Shown: positions 54,111 to 64,000 of the stretch, piece after piece
Layout: each line of letters begins with the position of its first letter
Position numbering within the stretch: position 1 is the first letter of the stretch
DNA from: Rhodoblastus sp963736175
GTDB taxonomy: Bacteria; Pseudomonadota; Alphaproteobacteria; Rhizobiales; Beijerinckiaceae
Direction of reading: 5' to 3'
NCBI GenBank assembly: GCA_963736175.1
Contig: CAVTNU010000010.1
Coordinates: 62,001-126,000 of the forward strand
DNA length: 64,000 nucleotides
Position numbers and translations under genes: made by a program
Notes under the pieces: model-generated
Seen by the model: the letters and a program-made list of their open reading frames with translations, nothing else
Databases searched by the model: none
What the model was told of the DNA's origin: nothing

Positions 54111-54707
54111 CTATTGACGCTCGACCTCGACGACACGGCGCAATCCGATGAAGCGGTGTCCCTGATAAAGCGATGCGGCGATTGAAAACGCGCATTTGGG
54201 CTCTGGCAATTGCAGTTCGACGTCGTCAAAGAGCACAGCGCCGACCTTCCTTTGCGCCGCCAGTATGGCGTAACGCGCGAATGTCGAGTTCTCGTCGCCG
54301 CATTTCAGCGCCTCGATTTTCGCGAGCAACCGGCGATCATTGAAATACCGTTTGTCGGCGACGACATTGACGATGAAAGCTCCGTTGTTGTTGACGTTCA
54401 AGACGATATGCGCGTCAAACGCGCTTTTGGCGCGCGCCGAACCCGAGAAATAGACGACGCCGGCGATACGTAGGTTCGGTCTCAGGCGCTTCGTCCGGTC
54501 GACGTTCAGCGTATATTCGGCCTGGCTTTTGACGATCTTTCTCGACGCGGAGAGCATAGCCTGTTCGATGCGCTCATCGTCAAGCAGGACTTCGCTGGCG
54601 TCGCGCTTGTCCATGGAAAAACCGCCCCGCGCGCCGAAGCTCGAGGTCGAACATAACAACAACGAGCAAAGCGCGGCGACGCCCAGCTTCAGGGTTTCGT
54701 TCTGCAT
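54111..54707 (-). CDS. Exported hypothetical protein
   Basis: 198 aa. A signal peptide (LGVAALCSLLLCSTSSFGA) is followed by a mixed alpha/beta domain: DDERIEQAMLSASRKIVKSQ, LRIAGVVYFSGSARAKSAFD, AHIVLNVNNNGAFIVNVVAD. Cys pairs in the C-terminal half (EALKCGDE, EPKCAFS) may form a disulfide. No recognised motif. Monocistronic; the next gene on the same strand lies 155 bp upstream. Confidence 0.6.
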   Translation of the reverse strand: MQNETLKLGVAALCSLLLCSTSSFGARGGFSMDKRDASEVLLDDERIEQAMLSASRKIVKSQAEYTLNVDRTKRLRPNLRIAGVVYFSGSARAKSAFDAHIVLNVNNNGAFIVNVVADKRYFNDRRLLAKIEALKCGDENSTFARYAILAAQRKVGAVLFDDVELQLPEPKCAFSIAASLYQGHRFIGLRRVVEVERQ

Positions 54708-54862
54708 TTACGGGAAGTTTATATTGACGGCGCGTGTCGCCTTGCAAGCGAAATATCGCGCCGCCCTGGCGCCTTTGCACGCCATGTTTGGCGGCGAACG
54801 GCAAGACCTCGCAATATTGTCCACGCCGCTCGCGACAACGCGACGCCCGCCTATACATCAAG

Positions 54863-55114
54863 TCAGCGTGGCGTTTCTTCCACGCGCAAGGCAACCATTG
54901 GTTCAAAGAAGAATTCGGCGCCGACTTTCAGTTCGCGGCAAATTTCGAGAAGCAACTCCGCGCCGATCCGCTCAACGCCCGCTTCAAAGGCATGAATGCG
55001 GTCATGGGCGATTTTCAGGGCGTCGGCAAGCGCGGTATGCTCGACGCCAAGATGCGCGCGGCGAGCGCGCAGCCGACCGCCGACAAGCCTGTCAATTTCA
55101 TTGATCTTGAGCAT
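54863..55114 (-). CDS. Short XRE-family HTH regulator
   Basis: 83 aa. LVGGRLRARRAHLGVEHTAL and ADALKIAHDRIHAFEAGVER correspond to the five-helix XRE fold, ending LLLEICRELKVGAEFFFEP as in many alphaproteobacterial regulators. Target unknown. No toxin-like partner next to it. Confidence 0.8.
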   Translation of the reverse strand: MLKINEIDRLVGGRLRARRAHLGVEHTALADALKIAHDRIHAFEAGVERIGAELLLEICRELKVGAEFFFEPMVALRVEETPR

Positions 55115-55187
55115 AGCGCCAATTCCATACGCCGGCGCGTTCGCGTCCGCGGCGCTTCATTCAATACAGAATGGCCGAAAAGTAAAT

Positions 55188-55368
55188 ATGGCTTACTTCA
55201 TGGGATGCGGATTGTTGAGCATTTTCTTCATGTTTCCGGCGCTCCTGCATGGTCGGGGCGACGGACGCTCTGCCGCGGTTTGCGTGTGTGGCGTTCGGAA
55301 TAGCCCTCGGGATCGTATTTGCAGCGGGCGGAATTCCGAGTCAGGGTAGGGATCGCTCCTATGCCTGA
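55188..55368 (+). other. Possible tiny two-helix membrane protein, frame broken once
   Basis: ATG 55188 opens MAYFMGCGLLSIFFMFPALL, a helix. In the next frame the strand continues ATDALPRFACVAFGIALGIV and FAAGGIPSQG to a TGA at 55366, a second helix. Removing one G from the GGGG near 55254-55257 joins them into about 59 aa. The 3' end overlaps the convergent transglutaminase gene by 10 bp. Speculative. Confidence 0.28.
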
Positions 55369-56228
55369 GCCGTGACTTCGACCTCCACCGACATGCCAAG
55401 GAAGGCGTCCGGGGCGCCGACGAAACTGCCGGCGACCGGCATGGCCTTCCTTATGTCGCGCGCAACCGCCACGGGGATCAGATTGTGGCCGCCGAAGCTA
55501 CGGTTGGTCGGATCGACGGTGATCCACCCGGCGCCGGGCACGTAAACTTCCGCCCAGGCGTGCGTCGATCCGGCGTCTATGGACCCGATGGCTCCGGCAT
55601 CCGCAATGAAGAGATAACCGGAAACGATCCTCGCCCCAAAGCCGAGACAGCGCGCCGCTTCAACGAACAGGACCGCGAAATCGCGGCAGGAGCCCCAGCC
55701 GCGATCAAGCGTCTCGATCGGCGATTGAACGCCTTCGTCATCCCGACTCTGATAACGGATCCAGCTCGCCACGCCGGCGCCGAGGTCCTTGAGCAGCGCC
55801 AATGTGTCCGTCTGGGCGCCGCGAACGAAAGCCCAGGCCCAATCGCGCAACCGTCCGGTCGGATCGGGATATTGCTGGAACATCAAGGCGCCGAGATCGG
55901 TTCTGTCATCGTCGGCGTATCGAAACGGATAGACCATGGCCGACGCCGCGACATCGAAGACCGGCCACGGCTCTGCGTCGAGATGAAGCAGCGTGAGGCT
56001 GTCGATCACAAGCGTTTCCGCGCCCGAATCAAAGGCGGCGGCGGCGACCGAATTGCCAAATACGTCCTGCGAATAGGTCAGCGTCGCGGACGGATTGAGC
56101 GTCACCTCGCTCGAAATCAGACGCAGGTCGCGGCTTTCTCGGGGGCGTAGCATCAAACGATGCGGTCCGAGGCTTACTTGCCGCCGATATCGATAGGTCG
56201 TCCTGTGGCGGATTCGCAGCGTGATCAA
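55359..56228 (-). CDS. Transglutaminase-like cysteine peptidase family protein
   Basis: 289 aa from TTG 56228, which follows GGGGATAAG; the open frame upstream lacks homology. LRIRHRTTYRYRRQVSLGPH and RLMLRPRESRDLRLISSEVT are the bacterial transglutaminase N-terminal domain. The core carries Cys in DRGWGSCRDFAVLFVEAAR, His in DAGSTHAWAEVYVPGAGW and Asp in ITVDPTNRSFGG, a complete triad. Usually found in cytosolic proteases or amidotransferases of unknown substrate. Confidence 0.88.
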   Translation of the reverse strand: MITLRIRHRTTYRYRRQVSLGPHRLMLRPRESRDLRLISSEVTLNPSATLTYSQDVFGNSVAAAAFDSGAETLVIDSLTLLHLDAEPWPVFDVAASAMVYPFRYADDDRTDLGALMFQQYPDPTGRLRDWAWAFVRGAQTDTLALLKDLGAGVASWIRYQSRDDEGVQSPIETLDRGWGSCRDFAVLFVEAARCLGFGARIVSGYLFIADAGAIGSIDAGSTHAWAEVYVPGAGWITVDPTNRSFGGHNLIPVAVARDIRKAMPVAGSFVGAPDAFLGMSVEVEVTAQA

Positions 56229-56610
56229 GCTTATCCCCAACAAGGCGGGAGTATGGCGCGCGCGTCCAAATCGCGCGGTCCGACGCATCGGGCGATCGAC
56301 ATTAACACCCCCCTCATGACGCGTGTAGCCGCCGCGCAGGGCAAGACAGCGAATGAAACACGATTCCATAAAAATACTTTCGCCAAAGCGGCGTCAGCAT
56401 TTAGAAGTTATGTCATATCAAGATAATTTTTGTCGTCTCTTGTAATTACGCCATTGATCGCCATTTTATGATGGTCGATAGAAGGCTTGCCATCTTAATT
56501 TTTCTACAAAATTATTGGGCGACAGGCTGTAAATATTTCGCATAAATGCGATTTCGATGGCCGGCGGCAACGCTGACGAGCATTTTCAGCGTTTCAAGAA
56601 AGGGGTTTCC
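56229..56610. other. Upstream and leader region of the cold-shock gene
   Basis: 382 bp without a gene. 56380-56540 is AT-rich for this genome. A long leader before a cold-shock gene is common and may fold as an RNA thermosensor; no specific structure could be fixed by eye. Confidence 0.45.
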
Positions 56611-56823
56611 ATGTCTCAGGGAACCGTAAAGTGGTTTAATTCCGAAAAAGGTTTCGGTTTCATAGCGCCGGATGGCGGCGGTCAGGACGCTTTCGTCCAT
56701 ATCAGCGCCGTCGAGCGGTCCGGTCTCAATCAATTGCGCGAGGGCGACAAAGTTTCCTTCGAGCTCGTTGCGGATCGCAAGAGCGGCAAGATGTCGGCTG
56801 AAAAGCTCGAAATCATTCTTTGA
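56611..56823 (+). CDS. cspA: Cold-shock protein
   Basis: 70 aa from ATG 56611, with AAAGGGG upstream. GTVKWFNSEKGFGFIAPDGG carries RNP1 (KGFGFI), and DAFVHISAVERSGL carries RNP2. It binds single-stranded RNA and melts structure in the cold or under stress. An ATG 54 bp upstream is in frame but adds an unconserved leader. Confidence 0.96.
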   Translation: MSQGTVKWFNSEKGFGFIAPDGGGQDAFVHISAVERSGLNQLREGDKVSFELVADRKSGKMSAEKLEIIL

Positions 56824-56925
56824 CGTTTGCGCCAGCGGGCTTTCCGGTCGACCACGGATGTACTGGCGATTTGGCCCGCGATCTATCCGGCGCGAAAAAC
56901 GCGGCCTAGCGCCGCCGGCGCCTGC

Positions 56926-56960
56926 AAAGCCCCGCGCCGGGTGACGGCTCGGGGCTTTTT
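56926..56960 (+). terminator. Rho-independent terminator after cspA
   Basis: AAAGCCCCG (56926-56934), 15-nt loop, CGGGGCTTT (56950-56958), continuing as T to 56960 followed by ATTTT. The stem is 9 bp and perfect. Confidence 0.88.
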
Positions 56961-57003
56961 ATTTTCACGCTCGTCATTCATCGGCGCGCAACAGGAGGTC
57001 GCC

Positions 57004-57138
57004 ATGGCCAACGAACACAGGCGCGGCAATCGCGAAGCCAAAAAGCCGAAAGCGATCAAGCCGGCCGTCGATCCGAATCCACCCTTGATGGAGGCGGGCA
57101 GGTTGACGCCGATCAAATCGGCAAAGAAGGCTCACTGA
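57004..57138 (+). CDS. Small basic conserved protein (44 aa)
   Basis: MANEHRRGNREAKKPKAIKP is followed by a Pro-rich middle and TPIKSAKKAH. An ideal AGGAGGT lies 5 bp before the ATG, which argues strongly for translation. It is rich in Lys and Arg and probably unstructured; perhaps nucleic-acid associated. I do not know a function. It heads a run of four small genes leading to ndvB. Confidence 0.75.
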   Translation: MANEHRRGNREAKKPKAIKPAVDPNPPLMEAGRLTPIKSAKKAH

Positions 57139-57223
57139 AGCGCGTTCGCGCGAAGCCGGCGCCGGTTCGCGTGACGACAACGCGTCGAGATCAAATGGCG
57201 GAACTCTCTTCGAGGGACATCCC

Positions 57224-57487
57224 ATGCCCGTGCGCACCACCGAGACGACCGTAACGTTCAGGCGCCCATTCACTTTGCCGGAGTTCGAATGTCCGCAGCC
57301 GGCGGGAGCCTATCGTCTCGTCACCGACGAAGAGGAAATTTCAGGGCTGTCGTTCCTGGCCTTTCGCCGTATCGCGACGATGTTGCGCCTCCCGTCTCTG
57401 GCCAACGCCGGCAGACCGGAGCAGATGATTTCGATCGACGTCGACGACCTGGCGGCCGCTTTGACCGCTGACCGTGAGAAAGGCTGA
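57224..57487 (+). CDS. Small conserved hypothetical protein (87 aa)
   Basis: VTFRRPFTLPEFECPQPAGA, YRLVTDEEEISGLSFLAFRR and PEQMISIDVDDLAAALTADR. The pattern looks conserved and soluble, with no motif I can name. Start ATG 57224. The stop is 4 bp before the next start, so it is in an operon with the two following genes. Confidence 0.7.
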   Translation: MPVRTTETTVTFRRPFTLPEFECPQPAGAYRLVTDEEEISGLSFLAFRRIATMLRLPSLANAGRPEQMISIDVDDLAAALTADREKG

Positions 57488-57491
57488 AACC

Positions 57492-57821
57492 ATGGCCTTC
57501 AAGACAAAGGCGTTGCGCTATCTCGGCGGAATTTCCGGACACGGGGTCGTGACGCAAAACGGCAAAGAGATCGCGCAGGCCGAGTTCGATTTGGATGGCT
57601 ATTTCCGGTCGCCGGTCGGCGTCACCGGCTCTGGTGAAATCCTATTGCCGGCGGGAGTGCTGAAAAGCCTGTTTGGTCGCACCGACCTTCAGCTCCTGAC
57701 TGATCACGGGCTCCTTCTCGCCCTTCGCTTTTCGGACTCGAGTTTGCCCGCGAAAAGCGACGTGGCGCATGTCGATGTGACCGGAGAATTGCCGATTGCG
57801 CCTGGAGATTGGCGTCAATGA
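57492..57821 (+). CDS. Small hypothetical protein (109 aa)
   Basis: GGISGHGVVTQNGKEIAQAE, FDLDGYFRSPVGVTGSGEIL and DLQLLTDHGLLLALRFSDSS suggest an all-beta fold. Start ATG 57492, after GAGAAAGG. The end overlaps a possible next start as ATGA at 57818. Function unknown. Confidence 0.68.
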   Translation: MAFKTKALRYLGGISGHGVVTQNGKEIAQAEFDLDGYFRSPVGVTGSGEILLPAGVLKSLFGRTDLQLLTDHGLLLALRFSDSSLPAKSDVAHVDVTGELPIAPGDWRQ

Positions 57822-57863
57822 CAGCCCGTCAAGCGAAGGCGGAACTTGAGGATTGGAGTGAGC

Positions 57864-58316
57864 GTGTCGCAAGTCTTCCCGCCGCTGGGTCCGGAATTCG
57901 AGCCTTTCCTCTACGCGATCGTGTGCAACGAGGGGAACGGGATGCCGCTGACGATCATTTCGGCGATCGCGCGCTCCGGCGCCGATCCGTGGAAAGAAGC
58001 GGCCCGCATCGCGAAATTGCCTAAAACAGTCGCCCTTGACGTGTTGACGCGCATGATCCCGGATCGCGGCGGCGGTGACGGGGCGGCCACCGCCAACCGC
58101 CTTTTCGCGCTTCTGCCCGTCGCGCGCGAAAACAAAATCATTCCCATCGGCGGCATGAAAAACCAAGCCGCTCGCTGGAATCCCTTCATCCCGACCGTCC
58201 TGGCGCTGCTCCTGGGATTGGCGATCGTTTCGGCTTTCAGGATGACGCAGCGTTCCGACGCAGGGCCGCGCGAACCGCCTAACTCCGCGCCAGTAGCCGA
58301 TAAAGTCGATCCATGA
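57864..58316 (+). CDS. Small hypothetical protein with a C-terminal membrane helix; start uncertain
   Basis: PPLGPEFEPFLYAIVCNEGN, GMPLTIISAIARSGADPWKE and AARIAKLPKTVALDVLTRMI form a helical domain; FIPTVLALLLGLAIVSAF is a tail anchor. The GTG at 57864 has GGAG 5 bp upstream. Alternatively the ATG at 57818, overlapping the previous stop as ATGA, reads MTARQAKAELEDWSERV and would join after removing one base near 57866-57872, giving 165 aa. Either reading keeps the C-terminal part. Function unknown. Confidence 0.6.
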   Translation: MSQVFPPLGPEFEPFLYAIVCNEGNGMPLTIISAIARSGADPWKEAARIAKLPKTVALDVLTRMIPDRGGGDGAATANRLFALLPVARENKIIPIGGMKNQAARWNPFIPTVLALLLGLAIVSAFRMTQRSDAGPREPPNSAPVADKVDP

Positions 58317-58447
58317 CCGCAAGGTTCGGATTCTTATGAGCGATCGCCGCATTTGTCCTTCGCCTCAATTTTCGCGCGCAAAAAACGAACAGGCGCGCCG
58401 CGGCGTGAGGACGCAACATCCATCCCGATTTCGGATTTGAGGCCCAG

Positions 58448-61400
58448 TTGACGATATTTTCGCACAGCCTGTTCGCGCGCGCCCCCTCGGCTTGGGACAA
58501 TCCGGAACCCGTTCGCGAGGAGCTTTTCAGCGCCGAGCGCATCGAGGAGCATGCCCGAAGTCTCGCGACGGCGCAGAAGGTGACGCCAAAGCCGGCCAAA
58601 GGGCATCCCCTGGCCGGTCGCCTCGCCGAGAACGGCGCTGTCCTGCTCGCCGCATACAAAAACCTGCTGCAAGGGACCGACGAAGGTCGCGCCGTCACGC
58701 CGGCGGCGGAATGGCTGATCGACAATTATCATCTCATCGAAAAACAGATCCGCGAAATCCGCTCGGATCTGCCGCCGGGCTATTACCGGCAATTGCCGAA
58801 ACTCGCCGTCGGGCCTTTCGCCGGATATCCCCGCGTTTTCGGCATGGCCTGGGCCTTCGTCGCGCATACCGACAGCCGGTTCGATTCCAACATGCTTGTC
58901 GGCTATGTGCGCGCCTACCAGGAAGTACAGCCTCTGACGATCGGCGAGTTATGGGCGGTGTCGATCACGCTGCGGATCGTGATGATCGAAAACCTGCGCC
59001 GCCTCGCCGAGCAGATCGTCAAAGGCCGCGTGGCGCGTCATCTGGCGGACGACCTCGCGGACCGGTTGCTGGGCGCGGCCGGACAGAAAGCCGAGCCGTT
59101 CAAAGTCGCCCTCGCCGACCACGAGGACGACGCGCGTTCCGAAGCCTTCGCCGTCCAACTCGTCCACAGGCTGCGCGACCAGGACCCGACAATCACGCCC
59201 GCTTTGACCTGGCTCGATCAGCGTCTGGCGGCGCAACACACCTCCGCCGACATTGTCGTGCGCGAGGTGCACCGTCGGCAGGGCGCGACCAGCGTCACCG
59301 TCCGCAATATCATCACCAGCCTGCGTTTGATCTCGGATGTCGATTGGAAAGACCTGTTCGAGGAGGTCAGCCTTGTCGACGAGGCGCTCGCCGTTGACAG
59401 CGCTTACAAGGACATGGATTTTCCGACGCGCAATCTTTATCGCACCGCCATCGAGGAATTGGCGCGCGGTTCGAACGCCGCCGAGCTCGAAATCGCGCGC
59501 GACGCCGTCGCGGCGGCCAAACGCTTTCATGAAATGGTGCCGGCGGAAGCGCGAAAAAGCGACGCCGGCTATCACCTCATCGGCGCCGGCCGCCAGGAAT
59601 TCGAAAACACGATTGGCTATCATCCGCGGGAGCACAAGTGGCGCGTGCGCCTGCATCGGGCTTCGGGCATCGGCTTTTACGCCAGCGCCATCGCCGCCGT
59701 GACCCTGATTCTGCTCGCCGCCGCGCTTCTCGCTCTCGCGACCATGAACCTTGCCGCATGGCAGCTCGGCGCTTTGGCCGCCCTTGGAGCGATTCCCGCC
59801 GTCGATGCGGCGGTCGCGCTGGTCAATCGGGCCGTCAGCTTCGGTTTTCAAGCCAACCTTCTGCCGGCGATGGAGCTGGCCAACGGCGTTCCATCGCATT
59901 TGCGCACACTCGTCGCGGTGCCGACGCTTTTGACCACGCCGGACGCCATCGAGGAACAGATCGAGCGTCTGGAGATCCATCATCTCGCCAGTCCTGAAGG
60001 CGACCTGCATTTCGCATTGCTCTCAGACTGGTTGGACGCCGCAAACAAGAACGTCGAAGGCGACGAGGTGCTGCTCGCCGTCGCCGCCCGGGGCGTCGCG
60101 CGGCTGAATCAGCGATATGGACCCGCGCCCGGCGGCCCGCGTTTCCTCCTGCTGCATCGTCACCGCGTCTGGAGCCCGAGCGAGTCGCGCTGGATCGGCT
60201 GGGAGCGCAAACGCGGCAAACTACACGAACTGAACCGCTTTTTACGCGGCGCGACCGATACCGGATTCATCTATGTCGATGGCGCGCCGCCGTTGGCGCC
60301 GCCCGATACGCGCTACGTCGTGACGCTCGACGCCGACACGCGCCTGCCGCGCGAAACCGTCCGGCGACTGATCGGCAAGATGGCGCATCCGCTCAATCGG
60401 CCGCGTTTCGACGCTGCGACGGGGCGAATTGTCGAAGGCTATGGGGTGCTACAACCGCGCGTGACCCCTTCGCTGCCGGTGGCGCTCGAAGGCTCGCTAT
60501 TCCAACGCATTTTCTCGAGCCTGAGCGGCATCGATCCCTATGCGTCGGCGGTTTCCGATGTCTATCAGGACATGTTTGGCGAAGGCTCCTACGCCGGCAA
60601 GGGCATTTACGACGTCGACGCCTTCGAGGCCGCGCTGGCCGGTCGCGCGCCGGACTCGACGCTGCTCAGCCATGATCTGTTCGAGGGCGTGTTCGCCCGC
60701 GCCGGCCTCGCCTCCGACGTCGAAGTCGTCGAGGACTTTCCGGCGCGCTACGACGTTGGCGCGTCGCGCCACCATCGCTGGGCGCGCGGCGACTGGCAGC
60801 TCCTGCCGTGGATTCTCGGCTGCGGCCCCAAGCCCTCCCACTCGACGCCGGCGGCGGCCGCCTTGCCGGCCGTCGGGCGTTGGAAAATGCTCGACAATCT
60901 GCGCCGTACGCTGTCGGCGCCGCTCACGATTCTCGCGCTGCTCGCGGGATGGCTGCTGCCGCTTCCCGCCGCTCTGGTCTGGACCGGGTTCGTACTCGCG
61001 ACGATCGCCTTGCCGCCGATGATTCCCGTCATTGCGGCGATACCGCCGCGCCGCCCTGGCGTTACCTTGACAAGCCATTTTCGCGCGCTCGGCGGCGATC
61101 TCAAGCTTGCCCTGATCTTGTCCGGGCTGACGATCATTTTCCTGGCCGATCAAGCCTGGCTGATGGGCGATGCGATCACGCGCACGCTATTTCGCCTGTA
61201 CGTCAGCCGCAGAAATTTGCTCGAATGGGTTCCCGCCGCACAGGCGTCCATCGCACGGCGGCTCGATCTGCCCGGCTTTTATCGCCGCATGTTTGGCGCT
61301 CTCGTCATCGGCGCGCTGGCCCTGATCGTCGGCCGGATCAGCGGGGGCGGAAACGCGCTGCTGGCCGGCGCTTTCGCCGCGCTCTGGCTGGCCTCGCCCG

Positions 61401-64000
61401 CCGTGGCGCGCGGGGTCAGCCTGCCGCCGCGTCGCGCCAGCAGAAAACCCCTGACCATTGGCGACGCGCAGGCCTTGCGGCTGACCGCGCGCCGCACCTG
61501 GCGCTTCTTTGAGACCTTCGTCACCAGCGCCGACCATATGCTGCCGCCCGACAATTTTCAGGAGGATCCCGCGCCGAAGCTGGCGCACCGGACATCCCCG
61601 ACCAATCTCGGCCTCTATCTCCTTTCGCTGGCCAGCGCCCGCGACTTCGGGTGGCTTGGCGCGCAAGAAACGGTCGACCGACTTGAGGCCACTCTGGCGA
61701 CCATGAGCGGCATGGAGCGTTTCCGCGGCCATTTTTACAATTGGTATGACACCAGCGATCTGCGCCCACTCGATCCGAAATATGTCTCGTCGGTCGATAG
61801 CGGCAATCTTGCCGGCCACTTGATCGCCTTGGCCAATGCTTGCCGCGAATGGCAAACAACGACGATCGAACCAACGGCTTGTCTTGACGGGATCGCCGAC
61901 GCCCTCGATCTCACCCGGGAAGAAGCGGCGCGTCTGCGCGACGGGCGCAAGACGCAGACCGTCACGTGGCGGCAACTCGACGACGCGCTGGCCGCACTCG
62001 CGCTGGCCGCGCGCGAGACTTTTTCGGAACGGGACAGCTTCGCGGTTCGGCTAGAGAGTCTTGGCGCGCAGTCCGACACGATGCTCGATATAGCGCGCGC
62101 CCTCGCCAGCGAGCGCGGCGACGATGCGGGCTCGGACATGGCGTTCTGGGCGCAGGCCGGCGTGAACGCGATTTCGGCGCATCGCGCGGATTGCGCGCGG
62201 AGCGCGGAAGCGACCGCCGCCTTGCGAAAACGGCTGGAAAAGCTGGAGGCGACGGCTCGGTCGATGGCGCTGGCCATGGATTTTGGCTTTCTCATCGACC
62301 GCAAGCGCAATCTGCTCTCGATCGGCTATCTGACGCCCGAAGGCGCTCTCGATTCCAATTGCTATGACCTTCTGGCTTCCGAAGCGCGGCTGGCGAGTTT
62401 TTTCGCCATCGCCAAGGGCGATATTCCCGCTCGTCACTGGTTCCACCTTGGCCGCACCGCGACGCCCATCGCTTATGGCGCCGCACTGATCTCCTGGTCT
62501 GGATCGATGTTCGAATATCTGATGCCTTCGCTGGTCATGCGCGCGCCGGCGGGAAGTCTGCTGGAAGCGACAAGTCGCCTGGTCGTGGGCCGACAGATCG
62601 CCTTCGCGGACAAACAGCGTCTGCCCTGGGGCGTTTCAAATCGGCCTATAATGCGCGCGACCTGGAATTGACCTATCAATATTCCAATTTCGGCATTCCC
62701 GGCCTCGGGCTGAAACGAGGATTGGCCGACAATTTCGTTGTCGCGCCTTATGCGACGGGTCTGGCGACAATGGTCGATCCGGCCGCGGCGCGCGCCAATT
62801 TCGAGCGCCTCGCTGGCGTCGGCGCACTCGGCCGTTACGGCTTCTACGAGGCGCTGGATTATACGCCGACGCGTATCCCCGAAGGCGAACAGCGCGCCGT
62901 TGTGCGCGCCTTCATGGCCCACCATCAGGGCATGACCATCGTCGCCATCGCCAACGCCGTGCTGGACGCCAGAATGCGCGCGCGGTTTCACGCCGAACCG
63001 ATAGTGCAGGCGACCGAGCTGCTGTTGCAGGAACGCATGCCGCGCGACGTCGCCGTCACCCATCCCTGGGCGGCGGAAATGAAGTCCCCCGTCAAGAAGG
63101 GCCGCGACGTCGAACCTTTGGGCGGTCGACGCTATGTTTCCGCGCATCAGACGAGCCCGGCGACGCACCTGCTTTCCAATGGACGCTATTCCACAATGTT
63201 GACCAGCGCCGGCTCCGGTTACAGCCGCTGGGAAAAACTCGCCCTGACCCGTTGGCGCGAAGACTCCGCCTGCGACGATTTCGGCTCCTACATCTTTCTG
63301 CGCGATGTTCACAGCAATGACGTCTGGTCCGCCGGCTTTCAACCGACCGGTCGCGAACCCGACAATTATCATGTCGCCTTCAACGAGGACCGCGCCGAGT
63401 TCACGCGCCAGGACGCGACGCTGACGACGACTTTGGATGTGGTTGTTTCCTCCGAAGTCGACGCCGAAGTGCGGCGCGTTTCCGTGACGAACAATGGCTC
63501 GCGCGTTCGCGAGATCGAAATCACCTCCTATGCCGAACTGGTTCTCGCGCCGCAGGCGGCGGATGTCGCGCATCCTGCTTTTTCAAAGCTTTTCGTCGAG
63601 ACCGAATTTCTGTCCGATGTCGGCGCGCTGCTGGCCACGCGGCGTCGACGCGAGCCGAGCGAGCCGGAAATATGGGTCGGCCAACTCGCCGTCGTCGATG
63701 GGGAAACTGTCGGCAAGACCGAAATCGAGACCGATCGCGCGCGCTTTTTGGGACGCGGCCAAAGCATCAGGACGCCGATCGCCATGATCGACGGGCGCAA
63801 GCTTTCAAACACGGTTGGAGCCGTACTCGATCCGATTTTCGCCCTGCGTCGCCGGGTGAGGATCGCGCCGGGCGCCATGGCGCGCATTTCCTTCTGGACC
63901 ATGGCGGCTTCGACGCGCGAGACCCTGCTCGACATTGTCGACAAGCATCGCGACGCGACGGCCTATTCGCGCGCGACGACGCTCGCCTGGACACAGGCTC
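58448..64000 (+). CDS. ndvB: Cyclic beta-1,2-glucan synthase (NdvB/ChvB type), one frameshift, cut by window end
   Basis: From TTG 58448 the first frame runs 1407 codons: an N-terminal domain (REELFSAERIEEHARSLATA), helices near residues 410-460, the GT84 domain (VVTLDADTRLPRETVRRLIG, SRHHRWARGDWQLLPWILG) and the glucoamylase-like domain up to QRLPWGVS. There one base is missing near 62638; adding it restores WGVSESAYN, a hallmark of the family. The next frame then continues LELTYQYSNFGIPGLGLKRG and YEALDYTPTRIPEGEQRAVV to the edge. It makes periplasmic cyclic glucan, important for osmotic adaptation and host interaction in rhizobia. Known members are near 2,800 aa, so about a third lies outside. 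Confidence 0.93.

Overview
The window looks like the chromosome of a GC-rich alphaproteobacterium of the Hyphomicrobiales (Rhizobiales), near the Methylocystaceae/Beijerinckiaceae. I infer this from gene content, not from a search. The pointers are a circularly permuted alphaproteobacterial tmRNA, an ExoR homologue, a DUF2497 (PopZ-like) gene between tolC and valS, alpha-type sspB, DUF4169 and RHH small proteins, and an NdvB-type cyclic beta-glucan synthase. I saw no rRNA, tRNA, CRISPR array or prophage.

Layout. 1-699 is the end of a lipid A acyltransferase. 700-5050 is an accessory patch. It holds a trypsin-like protease gene broken by two IS5-family insertions, a small membrane protein directly behind it, a serine-recombinase remnant, and a compact DUF4160/DUF2442-HTH pair behind a palindromic site. 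5059-6965 has two LPS-type glycosyltransferases, divergent around a perfect 10-bp inverted repeat. 6987-11210 carries lldD, a ferredoxin-reductase-like flavoprotein, coaD and two cyclophilins. 11455-18631 holds a secreted Cys-repeat protein and the pcm-tolC-DUF2497-valS block. 18989-24018 has exoR, xthA, a UbiH-like hydroxylase, an alpha/beta hydrolase and folD. 24015-26769 encodes a polyamine/spermidine-type ABC importer without its binding protein.

26813-36961 is an exopolysaccharide (EPS) cluster: a GumC/ExoP-like co-polymerase with a degenerate kinase domain, a Wza-like lipoprotein, a priming sugar transferase, two GT4 transferases, a polymerase and a KAS III-like enzyme. 37329-39100 holds small regulatory proteins, sspB and ssrA. 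39395-44683 is thyA-folA-hflK-hflC-degP. 44738-51571 has a K+/H+ antiporter, a Nudix protein, an acyl-CoA ligase and two valine-catabolism genes. 51635-58316 is mostly small or hypothetical genes, an outer-membrane barrel, a transglutaminase and cspA. 58448 to the end is the cyclic beta-glucan synthase, cut by the window edge.

Cell-envelope functions dominate: LPS, EPS and its regulator ExoR, TolC, periplasmic proteases and cyclic glucan. A caution for anyone using the proteins: at least six genes (IS transposase, tolC, potA, EPS sugar transferase, DUF4169, ndvB) are each split by one single-base indel, and two more may be. This suggests residual sequence error or very recent decay. The most striking reading is the protease gene. 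Removing both insertion sequences and one copy of each 4-bp duplication restores a perfect 260-codon frame, and the second element sits exactly at the catalytic serine codon.
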